DNA of 63,237 bases, from assembly GCA_016789955.1 (NCBI GenBank), contig JAEUPB010000099.1, positions 1-63,237 on the forward strand, in the 5' to 3' direction. Positions 45,457-54,281 of the stretch are shown here, piece by piece. Each line of letters begins with the position of its first letter. Position 1 is the stretch's first letter. The DNA is from Rubrivivax sp. (lineage in GTDB: Bacteria; Pseudomonadota; Gammaproteobacteria; Burkholderiales; Burkholderiaceae_C). The notes under the pieces were generated by a model. That model was given only the letters and a program-made list of their open reading frames with translations, was not told the DNA's origin and searched no databases. The position numbers and the translations under genes are program-made.

Positions 45457-46455
45457 ATGACATCGCTGCCCACCCTTCGTCCGCTCGGCCGCTCCGGCCT
45501 GAACGTCGCCCCGCTGGCCTTCGGCGGCAACGTGCTGGGCTGGACCGCCGACGAAGCGACATCGTTCGCCGTGCTCGATGCGTTCGTCGAGAGCGGCTAC
45601 AACCTCATCGACACCGCCGACGTGTACTCGCGCTGGGCGCCGGGCCACCAGGGCGGCGAGAGCGAGGCCGTGATCGGGCGCTGGCTGAAGGCGCGCGGGC
45701 CGGCGCTGCGCGATCGCGTCCTCGTCGCCACCAAGGTCGGGATGCCGATGGACGACGAAGGCAGCGGCCGGGGCGGGCTGTCGCGGCGCTGGATCCGCCA
45801 GGCCGTGCACGACTCGCTGGCCCGCCTGCAGGTGGAGCGCATCGACCTCTACCAGGCGCACAAGGACGACCCTGGCACGCCGCTGGAGGAAACGCTCGGC
45901 GCCTTCGCCGAACTGATCGCCGAGGGCAAGGTGCGCGCCATCGGCGCCAGCAACTACACCGCGGCGCGCATGGCCGAGGCACTCGCGACGAGTGCGCGGC
46001 TCGGCCTGCCGCGGTACGAAAGCCTGCAGCCGCACTACAACCTGATGGAGCGCGCAGATTACGAGGTGACGCTCGAGCCGCTCGTGCGGAAGGAACAGAT
46101 CGGCGTCATCAACTACTTCGCGCTGGCGCGCGGCTTCCTGACCGGCAAGTACCGCAGCGAGGCGGACCTGGGCAAGAGCGTGCGGGGTGGCGGCGTGAAG
46201 GCGTATCTCGATGAACGTGGCCACGCGGTGCTCGGCGCGCTGGACGCCGTGGCGGCCGAGCATGGCGACGAGCGCGCGACGCCGGCCCAGGTGGCGCTGG
46301 CCTGGCAGATGGCGCGCGACGGCATCACCGCGCCCATCGCCAGCGCCACGTCGGTGCCCCAGTGGCAGGAGCTGGCCGCCGCCGCGCGCCTGACGCTCAC
46401 GCCGGCGCAGATCGCGCGACTCGACGCCGCCAGCCGCCCACCCGCAGCGGCCTGA
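45457..46455 (+). CDS. Aldo/keto reductase
   Basis: A 332-residue NADPH-dependent TIM-barrel reductase. The catalytic set is visible: aspartate and tyrosine in NLIDTADVYS (about 50-58), lysine in VATKVG (about 90) and histidine in LYQAHKDDP (about 132). The family name covers many aldehyde and sugar substrates and the sequence does not fix one. It lies between the response regulator and urtA on the same strand, but with 80 and 100 bp gaps, so membership in the urea regulon is uncertain. Confidence 0.9.
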   Translation: MTSLPTLRPLGRSGLNVAPLAFGGNVLGWTADEATSFAVLDAFVESGYNLIDTADVYSRWAPGHQGGESEAVIGRWLKARGPALRDRVLVATKVGMPMDDEGSGRGGLSRRWIRQAVHDSLARLQVERIDLYQAHKDDPGTPLEETLGAFAELIAEGKVRAIGASNYTAARMAEALATSARLGLPRYESLQPHYNLMERADYEVTLEPLVRKEQIGVINYFALARGFLTGKYRSEADLGKSVRGGGVKAYLDERGHAVLGALDAVAAEHGDERATPAQVALAWQMARDGITAPIASATSVPQWQELAAAARLTLTPAQIARLDAASRPPAAA

Positions 46456-46474
46456 GGACCCGCGGCGCCGCCGC

Positions 46475-46492
46475 ATACGTCATGTGTCGTAT
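46475..46492. promoter_or_regulatory. 18-bp inverted repeat upstream of urtA (candidate operator)
   Basis: ATACGTCA-TG-TGTCGTAT: the arms match at 7 of 8 positions. It lies 66 bp before the urtA start codon. Its TACG-type arms and size suit a NarL/LuxR-family dimer, so the regulator at 44396 is the obvious candidate. Binding is inferred. Confidence 0.5.
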
Positions 46493-46557
46493 TGGCCGCC
46501 CGCGGGGCGCGCCCTAACCTGCACGGCATCCCAAACCGCCTGCCAGGAGGGCATGCA

Positions 46558-47826
46558 ATGACCCAGAGCCGCCGTACCTTCGCGCTCCAGACCCTCGCCG
46601 CCGCGCTCGCCGCCGGCGGCATCACCTACGCCCACGCCCAGGAGACCATCAAGGTCGGCGTGCTGCACTCGCTGTCGGGCACGATGGCGATCTCCGAGAC
46701 GGTGCTCAAGGACACCGTGCTGATGGCGATCGACGAGATCAACGCCAAGGGCGGCGTGATGGGCAAGAAGCTCGAGCCGGTGGTGGTGGACCCGGCGTCG
46801 AACTGGCCCCTCTTCGCCGAGAAGGCCAAGCAGCTGATCAGCCAGGACAAGGTGGCGGTGGTGTTCGGCTGCTGGACCAGCGTGTCTCGCAAGAGCGTGC
46901 TGCCGGTGTTCGAGCAGACCAACAGCCTGCTCTTCTACCCCGTGCAGTACGAGGGCGAAGAGCTCAGCAAGAACGTGTTCTACACGGGTGCCGCGCCGAA
47001 CCAGCAGGCCATCCCGGCCGTCGAGTACCTGATGAGCAAGGACGGCGGCTCGGCCAAGCGCTGGGTGCTGCTGGGTACCGACTACGTCTACCCGCGCACC
47101 ACCAACAAGATCCTGCGTGCCTTCCTGAAGAGCAAGGGCGTGGCCGAGGCCGACATCATGGAGGAGTACACCCCCTTCGGCCACTCCGACTACCAGAGCA
47201 TCATCGCCAAGATCAAGAAGTTCTCCAGCGAAGGCAAGAAGACCGCCGTCGTCTCTACCATCAACGGCGACTCCAACGTGCCCTTCTACAAGGAACTGGG
47301 CAACCAGGGCCTGAAGGCCACCGACGTGCCGGTGGTGGCGTTCTCGGTGGGCGAGGAGGAACTGCGCGGCGTCGACACCAAGCCGCTGCAGGGCCACCTG
47401 GCCGCGTGGAACTACTTCATGAGCCTGAAGAACCCGGCCAACGACGAGTTCACCAAGAAGTGGGCCGCGTACGCCAAGGCCAAGAACATCGCCGGCCACA
47501 AGGACAAGCCGCTCACGAACGACCCGATGGAGGCCACCTACATCGGCATCTACATGTGGAAGCAGGCGGTGGAGAAGGCCAAGAGCACCGACACCGACAA
47601 GGTCATCGCCGCGATGGCCGGCCAGACCTTCAAGGCGCCGAGCGGCATCACGTCCAAGATGGACGAGAAGAACCACCACCTGCACAAGAGCGTGTTCATC
47701 GGCGAGGTCAAGGCCGACGGCCAGTTCAACGTGGTGTGGAAGACCCCCGGCCCGGTGAAGGCCCAGCCCTGGAGCCCGTTCATCCCCGAGAACAAGGGCA
47801 AGAAGGACGAGCCCACGAAGGGTTGA
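46558..47826 (+). CDS. urtA: Urea ABC transporter substrate-binding protein
   Basis: A 422-residue periplasmic receptor for urea. The N-terminus has a twin-arginine-like SRRTFALQTL motif before a hydrophobic stretch ending AHAQ (about 28), so Tat export is possible. The mature protein starts ETIKVGVLHSLSGTMAISE, typical of UrtA, and includes VFGCWTSVSRKSVLPVFE and NGDSNVPFYKEL. AGGAGG precedes the ATG by about 8 nt. It heads the urtABCDE operon and is preceded by the 18-bp inverted repeat. Confidence 0.96.
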   Translation: MTQSRRTFALQTLAAALAAGGITYAHAQETIKVGVLHSLSGTMAISETVLKDTVLMAIDEINAKGGVMGKKLEPVVVDPASNWPLFAEKAKQLISQDKVAVVFGCWTSVSRKSVLPVFEQTNSLLFYPVQYEGEELSKNVFYTGAAPNQQAIPAVEYLMSKDGGSAKRWVLLGTDYVYPRTTNKILRAFLKSKGVAEADIMEEYTPFGHSDYQSIIAKIKKFSSEGKKTAVVSTINGDSNVPFYKELGNQGLKATDVPVVAFSVGEEELRGVDTKPLQGHLAAWNYFMSLKNPANDEFTKKWAAYAKAKNIAGHKDKPLTNDPMEATYIGIYMWKQAVEKAKSTDTDKVIAAMAGQTFKAPSGITSKMDEKNHHLHKSVFIGEVKADGQFNVVWKTPGPVKAQPWSPFIPENKGKKDEPTKG

Positions 47827-47836
47827 TGCGGCCGAC

Positions 47837-49402
47837 GTGACTCGGATCGGACGACGCGTGCGCGGCTTGCGGGGGTGGCTGCTATGTGGTCTGTCGCTGC
47901 TGTGGCCCCTGTGGGCCGCGGCGCTGACGGACACGCAGCGCACCGCCATCGCCGCGGGTGACAACGACGCCCGCATCGCGGCGCTGCAGGAGCGCGTGAC
48001 GGCGGCCGATCCAGACCTCGGTCCGTTCGTGAAGGCCCTGCTCGCCGACGAGGTGAAGCTCGCCGGCGGCAAGGCCGTGGTGCTGCAGGCCGGACAAGCC
48101 GCCCCCGACGGCGCCGAGGACGTCGTCATCAACAACCGCCTGCGCCGCGAGCTGGAAGGTGCGCTGGCGGGCCTGGCATTGCTCTCGAAGGACCGTGCCG
48201 AGCGTGCGAAGGCCATTGCCGAGCTCAAGGATGTCGACGAGGCGCAGCTGCCGCTGCTCGAGAAGGCACTGGCCGCCGAGACCGATGCAGAGCTGAAGCC
48301 CCGGCTCGCGCGCCTGCGTGCCGCGGCGCTGATCGCCTCGCCCGACCGCGCCAAGCGGCTGGACGCCGCGAAACTGCTCGGCGAGAGCAGCGACCCCGCC
48401 ACGCGCTCGCTGCTGCTCGAACGGCAGGCGCAGGAGACCGACGACGGCGTCAAGGCCGCGCTGGCCGCCGCGGCCGATCGCGTGCAGCAGCGGCTGGCCT
48501 GGGGCGAGCGGCTCGGGCTGCTGTTCACCGGCATCAGCCTGGGCTCGGTGCTGTTGCTGGCCGCGCTCGGCCTGGCCATCACCTACGGGCTGATGGGCGT
48601 GATCAACATGGCGCACGGCGAGCTGATGATGATCGGCGCCTACGCCACGTGGATGGTGCAGAACCTGTTCCGCGCGAAGTTCCCCGGCGCCTTCGACGCC
48701 TACGTGCTGGCGGCGATCCCGGCGTCGTTCCTCGCCGCGGCGCTGGTGGGCGCGGTGATCGAGCGCACCGTGCTGCGCTGGCTGTACGGCCGGCCTTTGG
48801 AGACGCTGCTGGCCACCTGGGGCATCAGCCTGATGCTGATGCAGGCCGTGCGCTCGACCTTCGGCGCGCAGAACGTGGCCGTGGAGAACCCTTCGTGGCT
48901 CTCCGGCGGCGTGGCAGTGCTACCCAACCTCACGCTGCCGTACACGCGGCTGGCGATCCTCGCCTTCGCCACGCTGGTGCTGCTGGGCATGGCGCTGCTG
49001 ATCGCGCGCACGCGCCTGGGCCTGTTCGTGCGCGGCGTCACGCAGAACCGGCGCATGGCGTCGTGCCTGGGCGTGGACACCGCGCGCGTCGACACGCTGG
49101 CCTTCTCGCTGGGCGCCGGCATCGCGGGCCTGGCCGGCTGCGCGCTGAGCCAGATCGGCAACGTCGGCCCCGACCTCGGGCAGAGCTACATCGTCGACTC
49201 GTTCATGGTCGTCGTCACCGGCGGCGTGGGGCAGCTGGCCGGGGCGGTCTACGCCGGGCTCGGCCTGGGCGTGCTGTCGAAGGTGCTCGAAGGGTGGCAG
49301 GGCGCGGTGCTGGCCAAGATCATCGTGCTGCTGCTGATCGTGGCCTTCATCCAGAAGCGCCCGCAGGGCCTGTTCGCGCTCAAGGGGCGGAGCGTCGAGT
49401 GA
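47837..49402 (+). CDS. urtB: Urea ABC transporter permease UrtB
   Basis: A 521-residue permease. After a signal-like N-terminal segment it has an extracytoplasmic helical domain of about 200 residues, which is characteristic of UrtB and absent from related LivH permeases. The membrane part (about 225-515) contains ITYGLMGVINMAHGELMMIGA, a LivH-type motif. The start is a GTG 10 bp after urtA; its stop overlaps the urtC start. Confidence 0.94.
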   Translation: MTRIGRRVRGLRGWLLCGLSLLWPLWAAALTDTQRTAIAAGDNDARIAALQERVTAADPDLGPFVKALLADEVKLAGGKAVVLQAGQAAPDGAEDVVINNRLRRELEGALAGLALLSKDRAERAKAIAELKDVDEAQLPLLEKALAAETDAELKPRLARLRAAALIASPDRAKRLDAAKLLGESSDPATRSLLLERQAQETDDGVKAALAAAADRVQQRLAWGERLGLLFTGISLGSVLLLAALGLAITYGLMGVINMAHGELMMIGAYATWMVQNLFRAKFPGAFDAYVLAAIPASFLAAALVGAVIERTVLRWLYGRPLETLLATWGISLMLMQAVRSTFGAQNVAVENPSWLSGGVAVLPNLTLPYTRLAILAFATLVLLGMALLIARTRLGLFVRGVTQNRRMASCLGVDTARVDTLAFSLGAGIAGLAGCALSQIGNVGPDLGQSYIVDSFMVVVTGGVGQLAGAVYAGLGLGVLSKVLEGWQGAVLAKIIVLLLIVAFIQKRPQGLFALKGRSVE

Positions 49403-50517
49403 ACAGGTCGTTGCTCGGCGCCAAGGGATGGACGGGCGTGGCCGCGGCGCTCGCCGTGCTGGTCGTGCTGATCCCGCTCACCGCGCTCGTCGTGCCCGCC
49501 GACAGCGCCTTCCACCTCGGCGAGTTCTACGTCAGCCTGCTCGGCAAGATCCTCTGCTACGCGATCTGCGCGCTGGCGATGGACCTGATCTGGGGCTACA
49601 CCGGCATCCTGTCGCTGGGCCACGGCCTGTTCTTCGCGCTGGGCGGCTACGGCATGGGCATGTACCTGATGCGGCAGATCGGCCGCGAGGGGCAATACAA
49701 GTCCGACATGCCCGACTTCATGGTGTTCCTGAACTGGAAGCAGTTCCCGTGGCACTGGGGGCTCTCCGACTCGTTCGTCGGGCAGCTGCTGCTGGTGGTG
49801 CTGGTGCCCGGCGTGCTGGCCTTCGTGTTCGGCTACTTCGCGTTCCGCTCGCGCATCAAGGGTGTGTACTTCTCGATCATCACGCAGGCCCTCACCTACG
49901 CCGCGATGCTGCTGTTCTTCCGCAACGAGACCGGCTTCGGCGGCAACAACGGCTTCACCGACTTCAAGCGCATCCTCGGCATCCCGATCAACACGCCGCA
50001 GATGCGCGTGTTCCTGTGCGTGCTGACCGGCGTGGTGCTGGTCGCTCTGTTCCTGATGTCGCGCGCCATCGTGCAGAGCAAGGCCGGCCGCGTGCTGCAG
50101 GCGATCCGCGACGCCGAGAGCCGCGTGATGTTCACCGGCTACGACCCGCTGGCCTACAAGCTGGCGATCTGGACGCTGTCGGCGGTGATGTGCGCGATCG
50201 CCGGCGCGCTCTACGTGCCGCAGGTGGGCATCATCAACCCGAGCGAGATGAGCCCGGCGGCCAGCATCGAGATGGCGATCTGGGCCGCGGTGGGCGGGCG
50301 CGGCACGCTGATCGGGCCGATCGTCGGCGCGGTGTTCGTCAACGGCGCCAAGAGCTGGTTCACGGTGGCGTTCCCGGAGTTCTGGCTCTACTTCCTCGGC
50401 TTGCTGTTCATCGCGGTGACGCTGTTGCTGCCGAATGGACTGGTCGGCCTGCTGCGCAGACCGGGGGGCCTCATCGGCCTGCTGCGCCGACGCGGCAGCG
50501 AGGACCGCAAGGCATGA
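49399..50517 (+). CDS. urtC: Urea ABC transporter permease UrtC
   Basis: A 372-residue LivM-type membrane permease partnering UrtB. GYTGILSLGHGLFFALGGYGMGMYLMR (here cut to GILSLGHGLFFALGG, about 63-77) and the AWAAVGGRGTLIGPIVGA-like region near 300 are family marks. It starts with a GTG overlapping the urtB stop (GTGA) and its stop overlaps the urtD start (ATGA). It ends with a basic Leu/Arg-rich tail. Confidence 0.94.
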   Translation: MNRSLLGAKGWTGVAAALAVLVVLIPLTALVVPADSAFHLGEFYVSLLGKILCYAICALAMDLIWGYTGILSLGHGLFFALGGYGMGMYLMRQIGREGQYKSDMPDFMVFLNWKQFPWHWGLSDSFVGQLLLVVLVPGVLAFVFGYFAFRSRIKGVYFSIITQALTYAAMLLFFRNETGFGGNNGFTDFKRILGIPINTPQMRVFLCVLTGVVLVALFLMSRAIVQSKAGRVLQAIRDAESRVMFTGYDPLAYKLAIWTLSAVMCAIAGALYVPQVGIINPSEMSPAASIEMAIWAAVGGRGTLIGPIVGAVFVNGAKSWFTVAFPEFWLYFLGLLFIAVTLLLPNGLVGLLRRPGGLIGLLRRRGSEDRKA

Positions 50518-51398
50518 CGCCCGACCTGATGGAAGCCGGCGCGCAGCGGCGCGCGGCGCTCGAGGCCAAGGCGGCGCAGCAGACCGGCGGCTCCGGCGGG
50601 CGCTCCGCCAGCTTCGGCCGCGTGGCACGCCAGGGCGAGCCCGACTTCACGCACGGCGTGGCGCTGTACGTCGACGGCCTCACCGTCTCGTTCGACGGCT
50701 TCAAGGCGCTGAACGACCTGAGCCTGTCGATCGACGTCGGCGAGCTGCGCTGCATCATCGGCCCCAACGGCGCGGGCAAGACGACGATGATGGACTGCAT
50801 CACCGGCAAGACGAAGCCCGACGCCGGCAAGGTGTACTTCGGCTCCACCATCGACCTGCTGCGCGCCAGCGAGACCGAGATCGCCGAGGCCGGCATCGGC
50901 CGCAAGTTCCAGAAGCCCACCGTCTACGAGCCGCTGTCCGTCTACGAGAACCTCGAGCTGGCGCTGCGCGCCGACCGGCGCGTGTTCTCCACGCTCACCT
51001 GGAAGGCCGGCGGCGCCGAACGCGCGCGCATCGACGAGCTGCTCGTGCTGATGAAGCTCGAGGGCGAGGCGCACCGCGCCGCCGGGCTGCTGAGCCATGG
51101 GCAGAAACAGTGGCTCGAGATCGGCATGCTACTCGCCCAGGACCCCAAGCTGCTGCTGCTCGACGAGCCGGTGGCGGGCATGTCCGACGAGGAGACCGAG
51201 CGCACGGCCGAGCTGTTCCTGAGCCTCGCGGGCCAGCACTCGCTGGTGGTGGTGGAGCACGACATGACCTTCGTGGCCGCGCTCACGCAGGGCAAGCGCA
51301 AGGTGACCGTGCTGCACGAGGGCCGCGTGCTCGCCGAAGGGCCGCTGGCGCAGGTGCAGGAGAACCCCGCGGTCATCGAGGTCTACCTGGGACGATGA
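50514..51398 (+). CDS. urtD: Urea ABC transporter ATP-binding protein UrtD
   Basis: A 294-residue LivG-type ATPase with an N-terminal extension of about 45 residues before the ABC domain. Walker A is GPNGAGKTTMMD (about 84), the signature region LLSHGQKQWLEIGM (about 188) and Walker B LLLLDEPVAGM (about 210). The SHGQKQ form of the signature is usual for UrtD. Confidence 0.95.
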   Translation: MTPDLMEAGAQRRAALEAKAAQQTGGSGGRSASFGRVARQGEPDFTHGVALYVDGLTVSFDGFKALNDLSLSIDVGELRCIIGPNGAGKTTMMDCITGKTKPDAGKVYFGSTIDLLRASETEIAEAGIGRKFQKPTVYEPLSVYENLELALRADRRVFSTLTWKAGGAERARIDELLVLMKLEGEAHRAAGLLSHGQKQWLEIGMLLAQDPKLLLLDEPVAGMSDEETERTAELFLSLAGQHSLVVVEHDMTFVAALTQGKRKVTVLHEGRVLAEGPLAQVQENPAVIEVYLGR

Positions 51399-51399
51399 C

Positions 51400-52092
51400 A
51401 TGCTGAATGCCGACGGCATCAACCAGTACTACGGCGGCAGCCACATCCTGCGCGACCTGTCGCTGCAGGCGCCGGCGGGCGAGATCACGGTCGTGCTCGG
51501 CCGCAACGGCGTCGGCAAGACGACGCTGCTGAAGTGCCTGATGGGCGTGGTGGCGGTAAAGACCGGAACCGTGAAGCTCGACGGGCAGGACATCACGCAC
51601 GCCACGCCGTACCAGCGCGTACGCGCCGGCATCGGCTACGTGCCGCAGGGGCGCGAGATCTTCGGCCGCCTGACGGTGATGGAGAACCTGCGCATGGGCC
51701 TGGCCAGCCGCCCCGCCGGCACGCCGGTGCCCGACGAGCTGTTCGAGCTGTTCCCCATCCTCAAGCAGATGATCGGCCGCCGCGGCGGTGACCTCTCCGG
51801 CGGGCAGCAGCAGCAGCTGGCCATCGCCCGCGCGCTGGCCGCGGGCCCGAAGGTGCTGATCCTCGACGAGCCCACCGAGGGCATCCAGCCGAGCATCATC
51901 AAGGACATCGGCCGCGTCATCCGCCACATCGCCCGCACCAAGGGCATGGCGGTGATCCTCGTCGAGCAGTTCTACGACTTCGCCGAGGAACTGGCCGACC
52001 GCTACGTGCTGATGGAGCGCGGCGAGGTCGTGATGCGCGGCCTGGGCAAGGACATGCCGGCCGACGGTGTGCGGCAGCGCATGGCGATCTGA
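51400..52092 (+). CDS. urtE: Urea ABC transporter ATP-binding protein UrtE
   Basis: A 230-residue LivF-type ATPase, the last urt gene, starting 2 bp after urtD. Walker A is GRNGVGKTTLLK (about 34), the signature LSGGQQQQLAIARAL (about 131) and Walker B VLILDEPTEGIQP (about 153). The segment GYVPQGREIFGRLTV is typical of the family. Complete UrtA-E implies high-affinity urea uptake feeding the nearby urease. Confidence 0.95.
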   Translation: MLNADGINQYYGGSHILRDLSLQAPAGEITVVLGRNGVGKTTLLKCLMGVVAVKTGTVKLDGQDITHATPYQRVRAGIGYVPQGREIFGRLTVMENLRMGLASRPAGTPVPDELFELFPILKQMIGRRGGDLSGGQQQQLAIARALAAGPKVLILDEPTEGIQPSIIKDIGRVIRHIARTKGMAVILVEQFYDFAEELADRYVLMERGEVVMRGLGKDMPADGVRQRMAI

Positions 52093-52139
52093 GCGCGGCG
52101 CGCCGAACACCCTTGCGGCGGCCCGATACGATCGGCGTC

Positions 52140-52994
52140 GTGTCCTCGTCGTCCCCGATCCCCGCGCCCGACGTGCTCGCCGCCGAGTTGCGGCTGCGCG
52201 GCATTGCGGTGCCCGGCGGGCCGCTGCGCGTGGATGGCTACGGCGACTCCGCCGCCCTGTCCGACGAGCTGATCGGCCTGATCCGCAGCGGCCGCAAGCG
52301 CGCCGGCACCGGGCTGCTGTGGGCGATGGAGGCCGATGGCGACGCGATGCCGCGCACGGGCGACGTCGAGATCGTGGTCGACCACGCGATGAGGCCCGCG
52401 CTCGTGACGCGGCTGACGAGCGTGGACGTGCGGCGCTACGACGCGGTGGACGCCGCCTACGCCGCCATCGAAGGCGAAGGCGACGGGTCGCTCGACTTCT
52501 GGCAGCGCGGCCACTGGGCCTTCTTCGGCCGCGAGTGCCGCCGCATCGACCGCGAGCCCGACCCGGCGATGCCGGTGGTGTGCTCGGTGTTCGAGGTGCT
52601 GCACGACCTGCCCGCGCTCGGCATCGACGGCGTGCTGCGCCTGTACGCCGGCGTGTGGAACGAGACCGATCCGCGCATCGCGGCGCATGTCGTGCCGCTG
52701 TGCCTGACGCCCGACGCCGAGATCGTCGGCCCCGGCTACCGGTTCCACGGCCACGCCGACGTGTGCGGCGAGATTGCCCGCTTCCACCGCGACGACCCCG
52801 GCTGCCGCGTGGTGCTGACCACCGGCTTCGACACCCACGGCGCGTGGTCGCGCTTCGCCTTCGCGCTGCTCGACCCACGCGGGCGCACGGCCAACGAAGG
52901 CTGGGACGTGGCGCGCCACGCGGCCGACGGCCGGCTGGAACAGGTGGTGACGTTCTGGGGAGCGCTGCCGCCGCCACCGGGGCCCGCGGCATGA
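52140..52994 (+). CDS. ASCH-domain protein fused to an NTF2/SnoaL-like domain
   Basis: A 284-residue protein. The first half resembles the ASCH fold (DGYGDSAALSDELIGLIRSG, then GDVEIVVDHAMRP and DFWQRGHWAFFGRECRRI), which is thought to bind RNA or modified nucleosides. The second half (about 165-275) resembles a SnoaL/NTF2-like cup with a GPGYRFHGHADVCGEIARF segment. No well-known protein has this pairing that I can name. I chose the GTG at 52140; a TTG at 52113 is the longest start. Its stop overlaps the start of the Crp/Fnr gene, so the two are coupled. Confidence 0.7.
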   Translation: MSSSSPIPAPDVLAAELRLRGIAVPGGPLRVDGYGDSAALSDELIGLIRSGRKRAGTGLLWAMEADGDAMPRTGDVEIVVDHAMRPALVTRLTSVDVRRYDAVDAAYAAIEGEGDGSLDFWQRGHWAFFGRECRRIDREPDPAMPVVCSVFEVLHDLPALGIDGVLRLYAGVWNETDPRIAAHVVPLCLTPDAEIVGPGYRFHGHADVCGEIARFHRDDPGCRVVLTTGFDTHGAWSRFAFALLDPRGRTANEGWDVARHAADGRLEQVVTFWGALPPPPGPAA

Positions 52995-53683
52995 GCCTCA
53001 CGCCCGAACATCGCGAGCGGCTCGCGGCGCTGTACCCCGCGATCGATGCGCTGCCGGCCGAAGAGATCGACGCCGTGCTGTCGTCGCAGGCGATGGCCGC
53101 GGCCGTGCCGGCCGGCGCCGTGCTCTTCGAGCAAGGCGCGCCGTGCCGCGGCTTCCCGATGGTGCTCTCGGGCTCGGTGCGCGTGGCGCGCGGCTCGCCC
53201 ACGGGCCGCAGCCTCGAGCTGTACCGCGTGCAGCCGGGCGACCTGTGCATCGTGTCCACCGGGTGCCTGTACGGCGATGCCGGCGCGCCGGCGCTCAGCG
53301 CCCACGGCGTGGCCGCGGCCGACACCGAACTCGTGCTGCTGTCGCCGCCCGGCTTCGAGCGCTGGGCCGCGCACGAGCCGTTCCGCCGCTACGTGTTCTC
53401 GGTGTTCGCCGACCGCATGGCCGACCTGATGGGCCTGGCCGAAGCGGTGGCTTTCCAGCGGCTGGACCAGCGCCTGGCCAGCGCGCTGCTCGGCCACGGG
53501 CCGACGCAGCACACCACGCACCAGGCGCTGGCCGACGAGCTGGGGACGGTGCGCGAGATCGTCACGCGGCTGCTGCGGCGGTTCGAGCGGCAAGGCTGGC
53601 TGCGGCTGTCGCGCGAGCGCATCGAGCTGGTCGACCCTGTTGCGCTGCGCGCACTGGCGCAAGGTGGCGGCGACGATCGTTGA
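52991..53683 (+). CDS. Crp/Fnr family transcriptional regulator
   Basis: A 230-residue regulator with a cupin-like sensor domain (about 30-130) containing cysteines in GAPCRGF and DLCIVSTGCLYG, and a C-terminal winged helix with HQALADELGTVREIVTRLLRR. There is no N-terminal four-cysteine cluster. Similar regulators often adjoin small DUF2892 membrane proteins, as here, and may respond to redox or sulfur signals. An FNR-like palindrome lies just downstream (53722-53739), ahead of the DUF2892 gene. Confidence 0.85.
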   Translation: MSLTPEHRERLAALYPAIDALPAEEIDAVLSSQAMAAAVPAGAVLFEQGAPCRGFPMVLSGSVRVARGSPTGRSLELYRVQPGDLCIVSTGCLYGDAGAPALSAHGVAAADTELVLLSPPGFERWAAHEPFRRYVFSVFADRMADLMGLAEAVAFQRLDQRLASALLGHGPTQHTTHQALADELGTVREIVTRLLRRFERQGWLRLSRERIELVDPVALRALAQGGGDDR

Positions 53684-53691
53684 GCGTCCTC

Positions 53692-53721
53692 AGCGCGCCA
53701 GGCAGACCTGCCTGGCGCGCT
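53692..53721 (+). terminator. Strong hairpin after the Crp/Fnr gene
   Basis: A perfect 13-bp stem (AGCGCGCCAGGCA with its complement) and a 4-nt loop lie 8 bp after the stop codon. No T-run follows. It probably ends or insulates the upstream transcript. Confidence 0.55.
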
Positions 53722-53739
53722 CGGTGACCTGAGTCACCG
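53722..53739. promoter_or_regulatory. FNR-like palindromic site upstream of the DUF2892 gene
   Basis: CGGTGAC-CTGA-GTCACCG is a perfect palindrome with the spacing of FNR/DNR boxes (five-base half sites, GTGAC, four-base centre). Its centre is about 80 bp before the DUF2892 start codon. A GACACT element (about 53760-53765) would put it near -41.5, the usual position for activation. The neighbouring Crp/Fnr protein is the likely ligand. Confidence 0.55.
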
Positions 53740-53810
53740 ACCTGCACGGCCCCCATGCCGACACTGCCTCCACCGCGACACGTTCGTCGCATCTACCAGA
53801 GGAGCACCCC

Positions 53811-54005
53811 ATGAAGAGCAACGTCGGCGGCATCGACCGCATCCTGCGCATCGTCCTCGGCCTCGTGCTGATCGGCCTCACCCTCTCGGGAACGATCGGG
53901 GTGTGGGGCTGGATCGGCCTCGTGCCGCTGGCCACCGCGGCGATGGGCTTCTGCCCCCTCTACACGGTGCTCGGCTTCTCGAGCTGCCCGGTGAAGAAGG
54001 CCTGA
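53811..54005 (+). CDS. Small membrane protein, DUF2892 (YgaP-like transmembrane domain)
   Basis: A 64-residue protein with two membrane helices. MKSNVGGIDRILRIVLGLVL and the C-terminal CPLYTVLGFSSC are the family pattern, the same module that anchors rhodanese YgaP. Conserved cysteines lie near the membrane face. An AGAGGAGC ribosome site precedes the ATG. Genetic pairing with a Crp/Fnr regulator and the FNR-like site suggests it responds to oxygen, nitric oxide or sulfur stress. Confidence 0.85.
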   Translation: MKSNVGGIDRILRIVLGLVLIGLTLSGTIGVWGWIGLVPLATAAMGFCPLYTVLGFSSCPVKKA

Positions 54006-54069
54006 GGCATGGACACCAGGCCCGTGGCGCGTATCCTGCGGGGCCTCGACCGGCTTCAGGGACCTCGCC

Positions 54070-54261
54070 ATGGCGGACAAGCTGCTCACCCAGGCCAAGG
54101 CGCTCTGGAAGTCGCAGCTCCAGGTGCGCAAGGACGCTGAGGAGCTCGTCAAGCTCTCGGCGAGCAACCCGGACATCGACAAGCTCGCCAAGCTGATGCT
54201 GGACAACGCCCGGCTCGCGCTGCTGCAGGCCCAGAAGATCGTCGAGAAGCTGGGCGGCTGA
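54070..54261 (+). CDS. Small helical protein, 63 aa
   Basis: MADKLLTQAKALWKSQLQVR begins a highly charged, almost wholly helical protein with Leu/Ala/Lys heptad-like spacing and no membrane segment. No family is recognised. Codon use fits the neighbours. It follows the DUF2892 gene by 64 bp on the same strand. Confidence 0.55.
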   Translation: MADKLLTQAKALWKSQLQVRKDAEELVKLSASNPDIDKLAKLMLDNARLALLQAQKIVEKLGG

Positions 54262-54281
54262 GGACGCGAGGCGACGAGCGC

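Noticed and set aside
46480-48582. 700-codon minus-strand reading frame opposite urtA and urtB
   Set aside because: Low-complexity translation with no domains; it is an antisense shadow of the urt genes.
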